A stretch of 64,000 nt of DNA. Origin: Blastocatellia bacterium (GTDB lineage Bacteria; Acidobacteriota; Blastocatellia; UBA7656). Every line of letters starts with the position of its first letter. Position 1 is the first letter of the stretch. Both the position numbers and the translations under genes were made by a program. This document shows positions 34,130 through 41,664 of this stretch, piece by piece. Under the pieces are notes generated by a model. The model did no database searches. It was not told the origin of the DNA and saw nothing but the letters and a program-made list of their open reading frames with translations. The stretch is from NCBI GenBank assembly GCA_035275065.1, contig DATENM010000133.1:62001-126000 (forward strand), in the 5' to 3' direction.

Positions 34130-34465
34130 TTATTCGAAGAAGACGATGAACGTGTGGTAGATGCAAATGAAGGCGTAGATGCCGGCGACCGCCTTGATGC
34201 CCAACTGCGCGACGCGGCGCTGCGCGAAGTTATAACAGAACATCAGGCCGAGCGCCGTAATCACCATCTTGACGAAGAAGAAAAGCACGGCGTTGTGCTG
34301 GATCAGCGAATCCATCAGAGGATTGCCTTCGGTGGCGACGCCGCGGCGAATATGTTCCATGGTTGCCACTGCATCATAGCCCGACATCAGCAGCGAAAGA
34401 AGAACGTACATAAACAGCCGCGTGTTGTGCAGCCTTACAGGCTGGGCAAGGACACTCCTGCTCAC
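34130..34465 (-). CDS. DUF5658-like small membrane protein
   Basis: A 111-aa protein with three hydrophobic helices: LFMYVLLSLLMSGYDAVAT, VLFFFVKMVITALGLMF and the C-terminal GIYAFICIYHTFIVFF. The order and the D-x-x-x-T-x-x-H pattern fit the DUF5658 family of unknown role. The GTG at 34463-34465 is chosen because GAGGTGA lies 5 nt upstream; a GTG at 34474 would include the ribosome binding site itself. It converges with the HAS-barrel gene. Confidence 0.7.
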   Translation of the reverse strand: MSRSVLAQPVRLHNTRLFMYVLLSLLMSGYDAVATMEHIRRGVATEGNPLMDSLIQHNAVLFFFVKMVITALGLMFCYNFAQRRVAQLGIKAVAGIYAFICIYHTFIVFFE

Positions 34466-34474
34466 CTTAATCAC

Positions 34475-34855
34475 CTCTTCTGCTCAAGTTTTGGGCGGCG
34501 AGCGGAAATGGGCTTCCGTTGCTCTCGCGACCCTTCATCCGTCGAATCTATCCGCAACCTCGGTGCCAAAGATACGCCGCTTTGGCCCCTGAAACAATTC
34601 CCCGCGCGGGGGATATTTCAGTTTATTTCTTGCCGCTGCGCCCACTGAAGTAATATTGACAATGACGGTGAAAACTCACAAGCGGACAGTCAGTGACGCG
34701 CTATCATTCACCCGCCTTAATCGCCTGCGGAAGCACCAACGCGCCTGAGTCAACGCCGGTTCCGCTATTTTCGCCGTGCTTCAGCAGCTATCGGTTTGCT
34801 AGACTCCAGACGAGAGTGTTCGGCAGATTACGGGGAAGGGAGCAGGCGGATAATC
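34475..34855. other. Intergenic region between divergent genes
   Basis: About 380 bp with no convincing gene. It holds a TTGACA (34656-34661) without a matching -10 box and a short CCCCGCGCGGGG palindrome near 34602. It must contain the promoters of the DUF5658 gene and the aldo/keto reductase gene, but I cannot place them firmly. Confidence 0.5.
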
Positions 34856-35806
34856 ATGTCCGACACAGAGATGTTCTATCGAACACTGGGCAGCACCGGC
34901 GAACAGGTTTCAGCCATCGGCCTGGGTGGCTGGCACCTGGCGCTGAAGCATGTTGATGAAGCGCTCGCCATCCGCATCGTTCGCGCCGCCATTGATCGCG
35001 GCATCAACTTCATGGACAACTGCTGGGACTATAACGACGGCCAGAGCGAGATTCGCATGGGCCGCGCGCTGAAGGACGGCTATCGCGACCGCGTCTTCCT
35101 GATGACTAAGATTGATGGCCGCTCGAAGAAAGCCGCGACCGAGCAACTTGACGAATCGCTGCGCCGCCTACAGGTAGACCACATCGATCTGGTGCAGCAC
35201 CACGAAGTCCTGCGCTTTGAAGACCCGCACCGCATCTTCGACCCGCAAGGCGCCAACGCCGCGCTCGAAGACGCCCGCCGTGCCGGTAAGCTGCGTTACA
35301 TTGGCTTTACGGGCCACAAAGACCCGCGCATCCATGCCTACACCCTGGAGGTCGCCGCCGAGCACGGTTTCAAGTTCGACGCCGTGCAGATGCCGCTTAA
35401 CGTCATGGACGCGCACTACCGCAGTTTTGAAAAGCTCGTCCTGCCGGAACTGATCAAGCAACAGATTGGCGTGCTGGGGATGAAGTGCATGGCCAACGGC
35501 ATTCTGCTGAAATCGGGAACGGTTACGCCAATTGAATGTCTGCATTATGCGCTGCACTTGCCGACTTCGGTGGTTATCACTGGCATCGATAGTCTTGAGA
35601 TTCTCGATCAAGCCTTCGAGGCGGCGCGCACCTTCCGCCCGCTGAGTGACGACGACGTGTCAACTTTGCTGGCAAAGACTGCCAGGGCGGCGGCGCGCGG
35701 CGAGTTCGAACCGTTCAAGACCTCTTCGATCTTCGACGGCACCGCCAAGCATCCCGAATGGCTCGGCGACGAGCCGCAACACGTGCAACAGCTCATGCCG
35801 GCATAA
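34856..35806 (+). CDS. Aldo/keto reductase family oxidoreductase
   Basis: A 316-aa NADPH-dependent TIM-barrel enzyme. The catalytic set is visible: Asp and Tyr in FMDNCWDYNDGQSE (about 55-68), Lys in LMTKIDG (about 84), and His in DLVQHHEV (about 120). The C-terminal phosphate-binding region (SVVITGIDSLEILDQAFEAAR) is present. The start MSDTEMFYRTLG follows a GGCGGAT-type weak ribosome binding site. An in-frame upstream extension is unlikely. It is a different subfamily from the second reductase at 49065-50054. The substrate is unknown. Confidence 0.9.
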   Translation: MSDTEMFYRTLGSTGEQVSAIGLGGWHLALKHVDEALAIRIVRAAIDRGINFMDNCWDYNDGQSEIRMGRALKDGYRDRVFLMTKIDGRSKKAATEQLDESLRRLQVDHIDLVQHHEVLRFEDPHRIFDPQGANAALEDARRAGKLRYIGFTGHKDPRIHAYTLEVAAEHGFKFDAVQMPLNVMDAHYRSFEKLVLPELIKQQIGVLGMKCMANGILLKSGTVTPIECLHYALHLPTSVVITGIDSLEILDQAFEAARTFRPLSDDDVSTLLAKTARAAARGEFEPFKTSSIFDGTAKHPEWLGDEPQHVQQLMPA

Positions 35807-35874
35807 CCCTGTAATGCGTCGTCAGAGTGTGTGGCGATCTTCCGTGACTCGATTGTGTGGCAGGGATCGGGGCG

Positions 35875-35880
35875 TATAAT
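35875..35880 (+). promoter_or_regulatory. Orphan -10 box pointing into the REC-only gene
   Basis: A perfect TATAAT on the plus strand with no plus-strand gene after it. It points antisense into the response regulator gene at 35965-36378. It may be chance, or may start an antisense transcript. Confidence 0.3.
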
Positions 35881-35964
35881 GAGACTGGAGCGGGCGCTTC
35901 TGAGCCAATCGTTCAAACACAGGTTCCAACGTAGCGCGCCGCTTTGCGGGCCAGAGCCGGCGGC

Positions 35965-36378
35965 TCAGTCATTATTCGGCGGGCGCGTGTCAATCTGCGC
36001 GGCAATCGTATTCAGCAAAGTTTCTATCTCGACCGGCTTGATGAAGCAACCCTGCGCGCCGGCCTCAAGCGCCGCCTGGATTTGCTGCTCCTGAGACATC
36101 CCTGTGTAGAAGAAGATCGGCGTCCGCGCGTCGGACTGGCGCACCGCGCGGCAGAGCTCGATGCCTGTGCCATCGCTGAAATACCAGTCCATGAGAATCA
36201 GGTCGAACTTTTTCTTGCGGACCAACAACAAGCCTTCGGCGACACTGCGCCCGGCATTGACTTCGTAACCTGCCTGGTTCAGCACCACCTTGACCATCTC
36301 GCAGGTGTCGTCGTCATCGTCAATGAATAGTATCCGCCCTTTGGCGGAACCCTTCTCGCGTCCCAAATTGCTCGCCAA
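35965..36378 (-). CDS. Single-domain response regulator (REC only), TTG start
   Basis: A 137-aa receiver. The TTG at 36376-36378 has AGGAG 7 nt upstream on the minus strand and is preferred to a longer frame. Motifs: ILFIDDDDDTCEMV, LILMDWYFSDGTG (acceptor Asp), IFFYTGMS and the Lys in FIKPVEIE. It is a paralogue of the protein at 20092-20472. It follows a 64-aa helical protein gene after a 44-nt gap on the same strand, probably as a two-gene unit. Confidence 0.9.
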   Translation of the reverse strand: MASNLGREKGSAKGRILFIDDDDDTCEMVKVVLNQAGYEVNAGRSVAEGLLLVRKKKFDLILMDWYFSDGTGIELCRAVRQSDARTPIFFYTGMSQEQQIQAALEAGAQGCFIKPVEIETLLNTIAAQIDTRPPNND

Positions 36379-36422
36379 GGTTGCTCTCCTGGACTCCGGA
36401 TTGAATAAACCTTGATGACCGC

Positions 36423-36617
36423 TCAATGATACCGTAGTTCGAGAAGCTGACGCAGGGCGCTGATCTCTTGTGTCAGATCATGCAGCAGCGACATCTCTTC
36501 GGGGATGCCGCGGACCATTTTTAATAGTTCTTTCAACTCTGCGATTCGCGCTAACCGCCCACTGACGGCATCCGCTATGACAGGGTCATCCTGCATTCTT
36601 TCAGGTGTCTGTTTCAT
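36423..36617 (-). CDS. Small Leu-rich helical protein upstream of REC-only regulator
   Basis: A 64-aa soluble protein, MKQTPERMQDD..., with a Leu/Ile/Glu-rich second half (LARIAELKELLKMV, LTQEISALRQLLEL) that suggests a short coiled coil. GGTAGGG lies about 10 nt before the ATG. The response regulator gene follows on the same strand, so a partner role is possible. The family is not recognised. Confidence 0.6.
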   Translation of the reverse strand: MKQTPERMQDDPVIADAVSGRLARIAELKELLKMVRGIPEEMSLLHDLTQEISALRQLLELRYH

Positions 36618-36934
36618 CGGTTTGATTCCCTACCTGACAAGATGGCATCTCCGCCGGGGGGTATGACGCGCCAAGGAAACCTTAATGCCACCTCTCCTCT
36701 GCCAAAGCGACCAATTTTTATAATCGTTACCGATAAGGGGAAACCGCGCGTCAAATTGATTATGCGCTTGTTGGCGAAGTGGGAGAATAGGGAACATGGG
36801 AAGAAGCCTAAGGGAATTCCCCGGAGGGGGGAGGAGGGTGAATAAGTATATTGTTGACGTTTATTTGCGAGTTGGGAGGCAGACAGCCCGGCGGCGATTT
36901 CAGGCTATCTATCGCGGATTGTCCCGGCGGCCCG
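36618..36934. other. Intergenic region between the regulator operons
   Basis: About 317 bp. It contains a TATAAT (36719-36724, plus strand), several G-runs (GCCGGGGGG, CCGGAGGGGGGAGGAGGG) and a 67-codon open frame of poor coding quality that I do not accept. It should hold the promoter of the 64-aa gene. Confidence 0.4.
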
Positions 36935-37582
36935 TTATTCTTCGAGCCAGCCTTGCAACAGGGCGAAGCGCACGATGTCTATGCGGCTGTGCATGTCGAG
37001 CTTACGCATGGCGTTGGCGCGATGCGCCTCGACGGTCTTGACGCTGATGTCGAGCTTCGCGGAAATCTCTTTGTTGCTGTGGCCCCAGGCGATCAGCTTG
37101 ATGACTTCCTCCTCGCGCTGGCTGATCCACTGGCGACGGGCATCTTTCGACCGCTGTTCGCTGGCATACCCGGCCAGTACCTTGCCGGTCAGCGATGCAT
37201 CCAGATATTGGCCGCCGGCGGCGACCGCGCGGATGGCGCGCAGCAGTTCTTCCGCGGGGCTCTGCTTCAGCACGTAGCCGTCGGCGCCGGCGCGCACCAG
37301 TTGTTGCAAGTAAGCCTTGTCGCGGTGCCTGGTCAGCGCCAGTACCTTGACCTGCGGACAGGTCTCATTCAATTTCTCGGTCGCCTGAAAGCCGGTCACG
37401 CCGGGCATCGAAACGTCCATTAGCACCACATCGGGCAGCAGCGTCTGGGCGCTCTGTATGGCCATGAGGCCGTTGCCGGCTTCGCCGACGACATTCATGT
37501 CGGGCTGCGAGTTAATCAGGAGCTTAATGCCTTCGCGGATCGTTTCATGGTCTTCGGCAATCAGGATTCGTAACTTTGTCAT
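36935..37582 (-). CDS. NarL/FixJ-type response regulator
   Basis: A 215-aa transcription factor. The receiver domain (1-120) has LIAEDHETIREG, VVLMDVSMPGVTG (acceptor Asp about 54) and the Lys in YVLKQSP. A LuxR-type helix-turn-helix (about 150-205) reads SQREEEVIKLIAWGHSNKEISAKLDISVKTVEAHRANAM, split by the usual turns. Its ATG lies 4 nt after the stop of the upstream kinase gene, and GAGGAG inside the end of that gene serves as ribosome binding site. It is therefore the likely partner of the CheB-CheR-kinase fusion. Confidence 0.95.
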   Translation of the reverse strand: MTKLRILIAEDHETIREGIKLLINSQPDMNVVGEAGNGLMAIQSAQTLLPDVVLMDVSMPGVTGFQATEKLNETCPQVKVLALTRHRDKAYLQQLVRAGADGYVLKQSPAEELLRAIRAVAAGGQYLDASLTGKVLAGYASEQRSKDARRQWISQREEEVIKLIAWGHSNKEISAKLDISVKTVEAHRANAMRKLDMHSRIDIVRFALLQGWLEE

Positions 37583-37586
37583 AGCT

Positions 37587-40500
37587 TCATTTCTCCTCGC
37601 CGACGGTCTGGAACGGCGCACGCACGTAGACGGTCGTCCCTTTGCCGGGCGCGCTTTCGATCTCGAACTGCCCGCCGACCAGGGCGGCACGCTCGCGCAT
37701 GCCGAGCAGGCCGAGCCCGGCGCGGGGGCCGCCGTCTGACTCCTGATTTGAGTCAAACCCTATGCCATCGTCCTCGACAATCAGTATCACCTGATTAGCC
37801 CGCCGTTCGAGCATCACCTCGACGCGGCTCGCCTGGGCGTGTTTGACGACGTTGTTGAGCGCTTCCTGGGCGATACGATAGAGCATCGTCTCGACTTCGG
37901 GCAAGAGGCGCGGGTTGCCGATGCCGCTGTCGTGAAACTCGGTGCGGACGCGCGAGTGCGTTTCCCACTCCTGAACGAAATTCGCCAGCGCCGCCGGCAA
38001 CCCGAGATCGTCGAGCGCCATAGGCCGCAGCTCCCAGGCCATGAAGTCGAGGTCGCGGTCAATCGCTTCGACGAGGGTCTGCACCTTGCGGATGTCTTCG
38101 CGGAAAGCGGCGTAGCCGCTTTCCGCGAACAGGGATTCGAGCCGCAGCTTGAGCGCCGTCAACTGCTGGCCGAGCTGGTCATGCAGGTTGCGCGAGATGC
38201 GCCGCCGCTCGTCTTCCAGCGCCGACACCAGCATGTGCATGCCCTGGCGGCGCCGGCGGTCGGCGCGGCGCTCGGGGATATCGTAGAAGGCCATGACGGC
38301 GGCCACCATCTCGCCTTCTGGGCTGTAGATCGGCGCCGAGCTGACCGCCATACAGCCTCGGGAGCCGTCGCCGCGCTCGTAATCTATCTCTTCGCCGCTT
38401 ATGACCTCGCCCTTCTGGATCGAGCGCGCCAGCGGCCACCCCTCCGGTTTGTAGGGGTGGCCGCCGGCGTAGAAGCCTTTATAATCGCCGTAATCGGCGA
38501 CGGCGTCCGAGGCGATGAAGGCGTGCCGCCAGATGCGCTCGCCCTCCTCGTTGCCGAGAATCAGCCGGCCCAGCGGCGCTTCGGCGATGATGATGCCGAC
38601 CGGCATCTGGCGCACAATCGCCTCCATAAAGCCGCGCTGCCGGTCTAGCTCGGCCAACAACCGCTCGCGCTCCTGCTCGGCGCGCTTGCGGTCGGTGATG
38701 TCGATGAACGTCAGCACGACGCCGTCTATGCGGTCCTCGGGGGTGCGGTACGGCACCAGGCGGGCAATGTAATAGTGTTCGTCGGCGCTCGCCACTTCGC
38801 GCTCGACGGTTTGCAGCGTCGCCATGACATGCTCGGCGTCCTCGTCCAGCTTGTCGTAATCGAGCTTATGAGTGATGTGCGCCAGCGGACGCATCAGGTC
38901 AGAGGCGATGATGTTGAAGACATGCTGGGCGCCGGGCGTATAGCGCTTGATGTTGAGGGCGCGGTCCAGGAAGATGGTGCCGATTTCGGTCGAGGCCATC
39001 AGGTTTTTCAGGTCGGAGTTGGTGCGGCTGATCACTTCGAGCTTTTCCCTGTACTCATGATTGACCGTCGTCAGCTCCTCGTTGACCGACTGCAACTCTT
39101 CCTTGCTGGTCTCCAGCTCTTCGGTCGCCGAGCGCAGCTCTTCGTTGAGGGCCTGTAATTCTTCGTTCGAGCCCTTCAGCTCTTCGTTCGAGGTCTCGTA
39201 CTGCTCGACCGTGACGCGCAACTGCTCGCGGGTGCGGTTTAGCTCGTCCTCCAGGTTGCGCAGCAGCGGCTCCATCGCCGGTTCCGCGCTCGTCGCGGCG
39301 GCGTCGGCGGGCAGGAGCGGCGAGCCGTCTTGGGTGGTCTCTTTCAACTCGTTGAAGACGACCATCAGAAAGGTTTGCGCCGAATCGGGCACCGAAACCG
39401 GCTCGATCATCAGTTTGACGAGAACCGTCTCGCCGGCGATTTGCGCGCGCACGAACCGCGATTCGACCGGCGCGCCGCTCTGCCGGGTGGTCATCAGCAG
39501 GCCGCGCAGCTCGAAGCGCAGCGCCTCGTTGATCGCCTTTTGCAGGTTGCGCGAGGGCTCGCCGGCGGTGAATTGCAAGTAGCGCCCGGCGTTGCCCGAG
39601 AGGTGGACGATGTCGAGATCATCGGTGATCAAGGCGCTGGCGGGCGCGTGATGCGTCATCAGCCACTCCTGGTGGAGGTCGGCGATGGACTGGCCTCTGG
39701 CAGCGCCGGCGACAGCGCGCCGATGGGGCCTGGCCTCCCAGCGTCCGGCCTGCGGCATCAGCGGCAGGCCGGGCATTTCCCCATTCTGGTGGCGCTGCCG
39801 GTAGATGCGGAAGCGCTTGTTGAACGGCGTGAACAGCCCCGCCCTGCCTTCAGCCGTCTCCGACGAGCCAAGGAACAGGAAGCCTTCGTCGCGCAAGGCG
39901 AAGTGAAAGATATCCAGCACCCGATCCTGGATGTCGCGCGTCAGGTAGATCAGCAGGTTGCGACAGGTGATGAGATCGAGCTTGGAAAACGGCGGGTCGC
40001 GCAGGATGTTATGCGGCGCAAACAGCACCGTCTCGCGCACCTCTTTGCGGATTTGGTAGTGCCTATCCTCGCGTGTGAAGAAGCGCTTCAGGCGCTCCGG
40101 CGACACGTCGTTGGTGATGGTTTCCGGGTAAAGCCCATAGCGGGCGCGCTGGATGGCCTCTTCGTCTATGTCCGTGGCGAAGACCTGCAACTTCGGCGCG
40201 TCGGTCAGCCGCGCGGCGTGCTCGTGCAGCAGGATGGCCATCGAGTAAGCCTCTTCGCCCGTGGCGCACCCGGTCACCCAGACGCGCACCTGTTGGCTGC
40301 TGTTCTTGCCGTCGAAGAGGCTGGGGATGACGTCAGCGGCGAGGCACTCGAAGGCTTTGTGATCGCGGAAGAAGTTGGTGACGCTGATGAGCAGGTCGCG
40401 CAGTAGCGCCAGCACCTCGTCGGGGCGTTCGTAGATGAATTGCCGGTAGGCGGGCAGGTCGCTGACGCCGTTGACCTGCAAGCGGCGCTCGATGCGGCGC

Positions 40501-41270
40501 AGGATGGTCGAGCGCTTGTAGTTGGTGAAGTCATGGCCTGTGCGCGAGCGCACCAGGGTGAGCACGTCGCGCAACGCCTCGTCGGCCTTGTCGCGCGGCG
40601 CGGCGGCGTCGGCAGGCGGCAGGACGATTCGCTGGGCATTCTGCCACAGCGACATCAGCTTGTCAGGGATTTCGGCCACCGGCAGCACGAAGTCGACGAC
40701 GCCGGCGTGAATGGCGCTATTGGGCATGCTCGCCTGCACGGCCTCGCGCGGGTCCTGCACGATGGTCAGCCCGCCCTTCTCCTTGACGCGCTGCATGCCG
40801 AGCATGCCGTCGGCGCCGGCGCCCGACAGCAGGATGGCGATGGCGTTATTGCGATAGACCTCGCCCAGCGAGCGGAAGAAAAGGTCAATCGGCACACGGT
40901 CGCCGCGGGCGTGATCCGGTTCGCGGAGCCGGATCACGCCGTCTTCGAGCAACAGATTCTTGTTGGGCGGGATGACGTAGACGTGGTTCTTCTCGACCTT
41001 GACGGCGTCCTGGACTTGCGTGACCGGCATGGCGGTTTCGTTTTGCAGCACCTCGTCTAAGCTGCTCTTGTGCGTCGGCGACAGGTGGAGGATGACGACG
41101 TAGGCCATGCCGCTGTCGGCGGGGAGGCGGCGCAGCAGTTCCATGATCGGCTTGAAGCCGCCCGCCGACGCGCCGATGCCGACCAGGATGAAGCCGCCCG
41201 GCTTCTTCATCTCGGCGAGGTCTTCGTTGATCGTTGGCTGCTTGCGCGATTCGCGTTTCTTCTTTTCCAT
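37587..41270 (-). CDS. CheB-CheR-PAS-histidine kinase fusion protein
   Basis: A 1227-aa soluble protein. Order: CheB methylesterase (about 25-215) with the Ser in GIGASAGG (about 35), the His in LHLSP and the Asp in GADGMLG (about 155); CheR methyltransferase (about 225-490) with VTGCATGEEAYS for S-adenosylmethionine (about 333); a long Glu-rich coiled coil (about 680-735; NEELQALNEELRSATEELE); two PAS domains (about 740-1000); HisKA_3 with SRNLHDQLGQQL (phospho-His about 1027); HATPase_c with DDGIGF and GLGLLGMRER. This form differs from chemotaxis CheB and CheR in lacking a receiver and carrying its own kinase. An alternative start lies at 41306. It is co-transcribed with the NarL regulator. 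Confidence 0.93.
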   Translation of the reverse strand: MEKKKRESRKQPTINEDLAEMKKPGGFILVGIGASAGGFKPIMELLRRLPADSGMAYVVILHLSPTHKSSLDEVLQNETAMPVTQVQDAVKVEKNHVYVIPPNKNLLLEDGVIRLREPDHARGDRVPIDLFFRSLGEVYRNNAIAILLSGAGADGMLGMQRVKEKGGLTIVQDPREAVQASMPNSAIHAGVVDFVLPVAEIPDKLMSLWQNAQRIVLPPADAAAPRDKADEALRDVLTLVRSRTGHDFTNYKRSTILRRIERRLQVNGVSDLPAYRQFIYERPDEVLALLRDLLISVTNFFRDHKAFECLAADVIPSLFDGKNSSQQVRVWVTGCATGEEAYSMAILLHEHAARLTDAPKLQVFATDIDEEAIQRARYGLYPETITNDVSPERLKRFFTREDRHYQIRKEVRETVLFAPHNILRDPPFSKLDLITCRNLLIYLTRDIQDRVLDIFHFALRDEGFLFLGSSETAEGRAGLFTPFNKRFRIYRQRHQNGEMPGLPLMPQAGRWEARPHRRAVAGAARGQSIADLHQEWLMTHHAPASALITDDLDIVHLSGNAGRYLQFTAGEPSRNLQKAINEALRFELRGLLMTTRQSGAPVESRFVRAQIAGETVLVKLMIEPVSVPDSAQTFLMVVFNELKETTQDGSPLLPADAAATSAEPAMEPLLRNLEDELNRTREQLRVTVEQYETSNEELKGSNEELQALNEELRSATEELETSKEELQSVNEELTTVNHEYREKLEVISRTNSDLKNLMASTEIGTIFLDRALNIKRYTPGAQHVFNIIASDLMRPLAHITHKLDYDKLDEDAEHVMATLQTVEREVASADEHYYIARLVPYRTPEDRIDGVVLTFIDITDRKRAEQERERLLAELDRQRGFMEAIVRQMPVGIIIAEAPLGRLILGNEEGERIWRHAFIASDAVADYGDYKGFYAGGHPYKPEGWPLARSIQKGEVISGEEIDYERGDGSRGCMAVSSAPIYSPEGEMVAAVMAFYDIPERRADRRRRQGMHMLVSALEDERRRISRNLHDQLGQQLTALKLRLESLFAESGYAAFREDIRKVQTLVEAIDRDLDFMAWELRPMALDDLGLPAALANFVQEWETHSRVRTEFHDSGIGNPRLLPEVETMLYRIAQEALNNVVKHAQASRVEVMLERRANQVILIVEDDGIGFDSNQESDGGPRAGLGLLGMRERAALVGGQFEIESAPGKGTTVYVRAPFQTVGEEK

Positions 41271-41432
41271 ACTTGGTGCTAGAGCAACCGCTTCCGGTTG
41301 TCGCATTGCCGCAGGCGGAAGCTTGGCGCACCGTCGCAGCCTCCGACCGTATGAAGAAAACTTGAAGATGAAGAGAGCAAATCTGGTGCGCTTCTTATTT
41401 TACGCCTTTCGGGGGTGCTTGGCGATTAAGAT

Positions 41433-41588
41433 TGGTAGTGGCCCTAGGGTCTATTCATTCTCCGGACTTAAACCGCCAAGACGCCAAGGACGCCAAGAGA
41501 ACACAGAGCTTTTCTTGGCGGTCTTGGCGTCTTGGCGGTTCATCCCCCAATGGTTATTCGAGAATGAATAGGCCCTGGTAGTGGCCCT
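41433..41588. mobile_element. MITE-like element with terminal inverted repeats and 13-bp direct repeats
   Basis: An exact 13-bp direct repeat, TGGTAGTGGCCCT, flanks the unit (41433-41445 and 41576-41588). Inside are 16-bp terminal inverted repeats, GGGTCTATTCATTCTC (41447-41462) and its complement (41560-41575), with one mismatch. The centre is a second palindrome of AACCGCCAAGACGCCAAG words (41471-41498 and 41513-41540; two mismatches in 28 bp). The unit is about 130 bp and has no reading frame. The direct repeat looks like a target-site duplication, suggesting insertion by a transposase supplied from elsewhere. Confidence 0.75.
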
Positions 41589-41664
41589 CCGCGCATTGAC
41601 GCGCGCCGCGGTTCTCAAGTAAAACTCTTCGAGCCGGATTCCACACGACAGCCAGAGATTGACC

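Noticed and set aside
34656..34690. TTGACA as a promoter for the aldo/keto reductase at 34856
   Set aside because: No acceptable -10 hexamer at 16-18 bp spacing, and the distance to the gene is long.
36642..36845. A 67-codon plus-strand frame in the gap before the NarL regulator gene
   Set aside because: No ribosome binding site, Pro/Lys/Arg-biased sequence, and G-runs forcing the reading. I see no evidence for coding.
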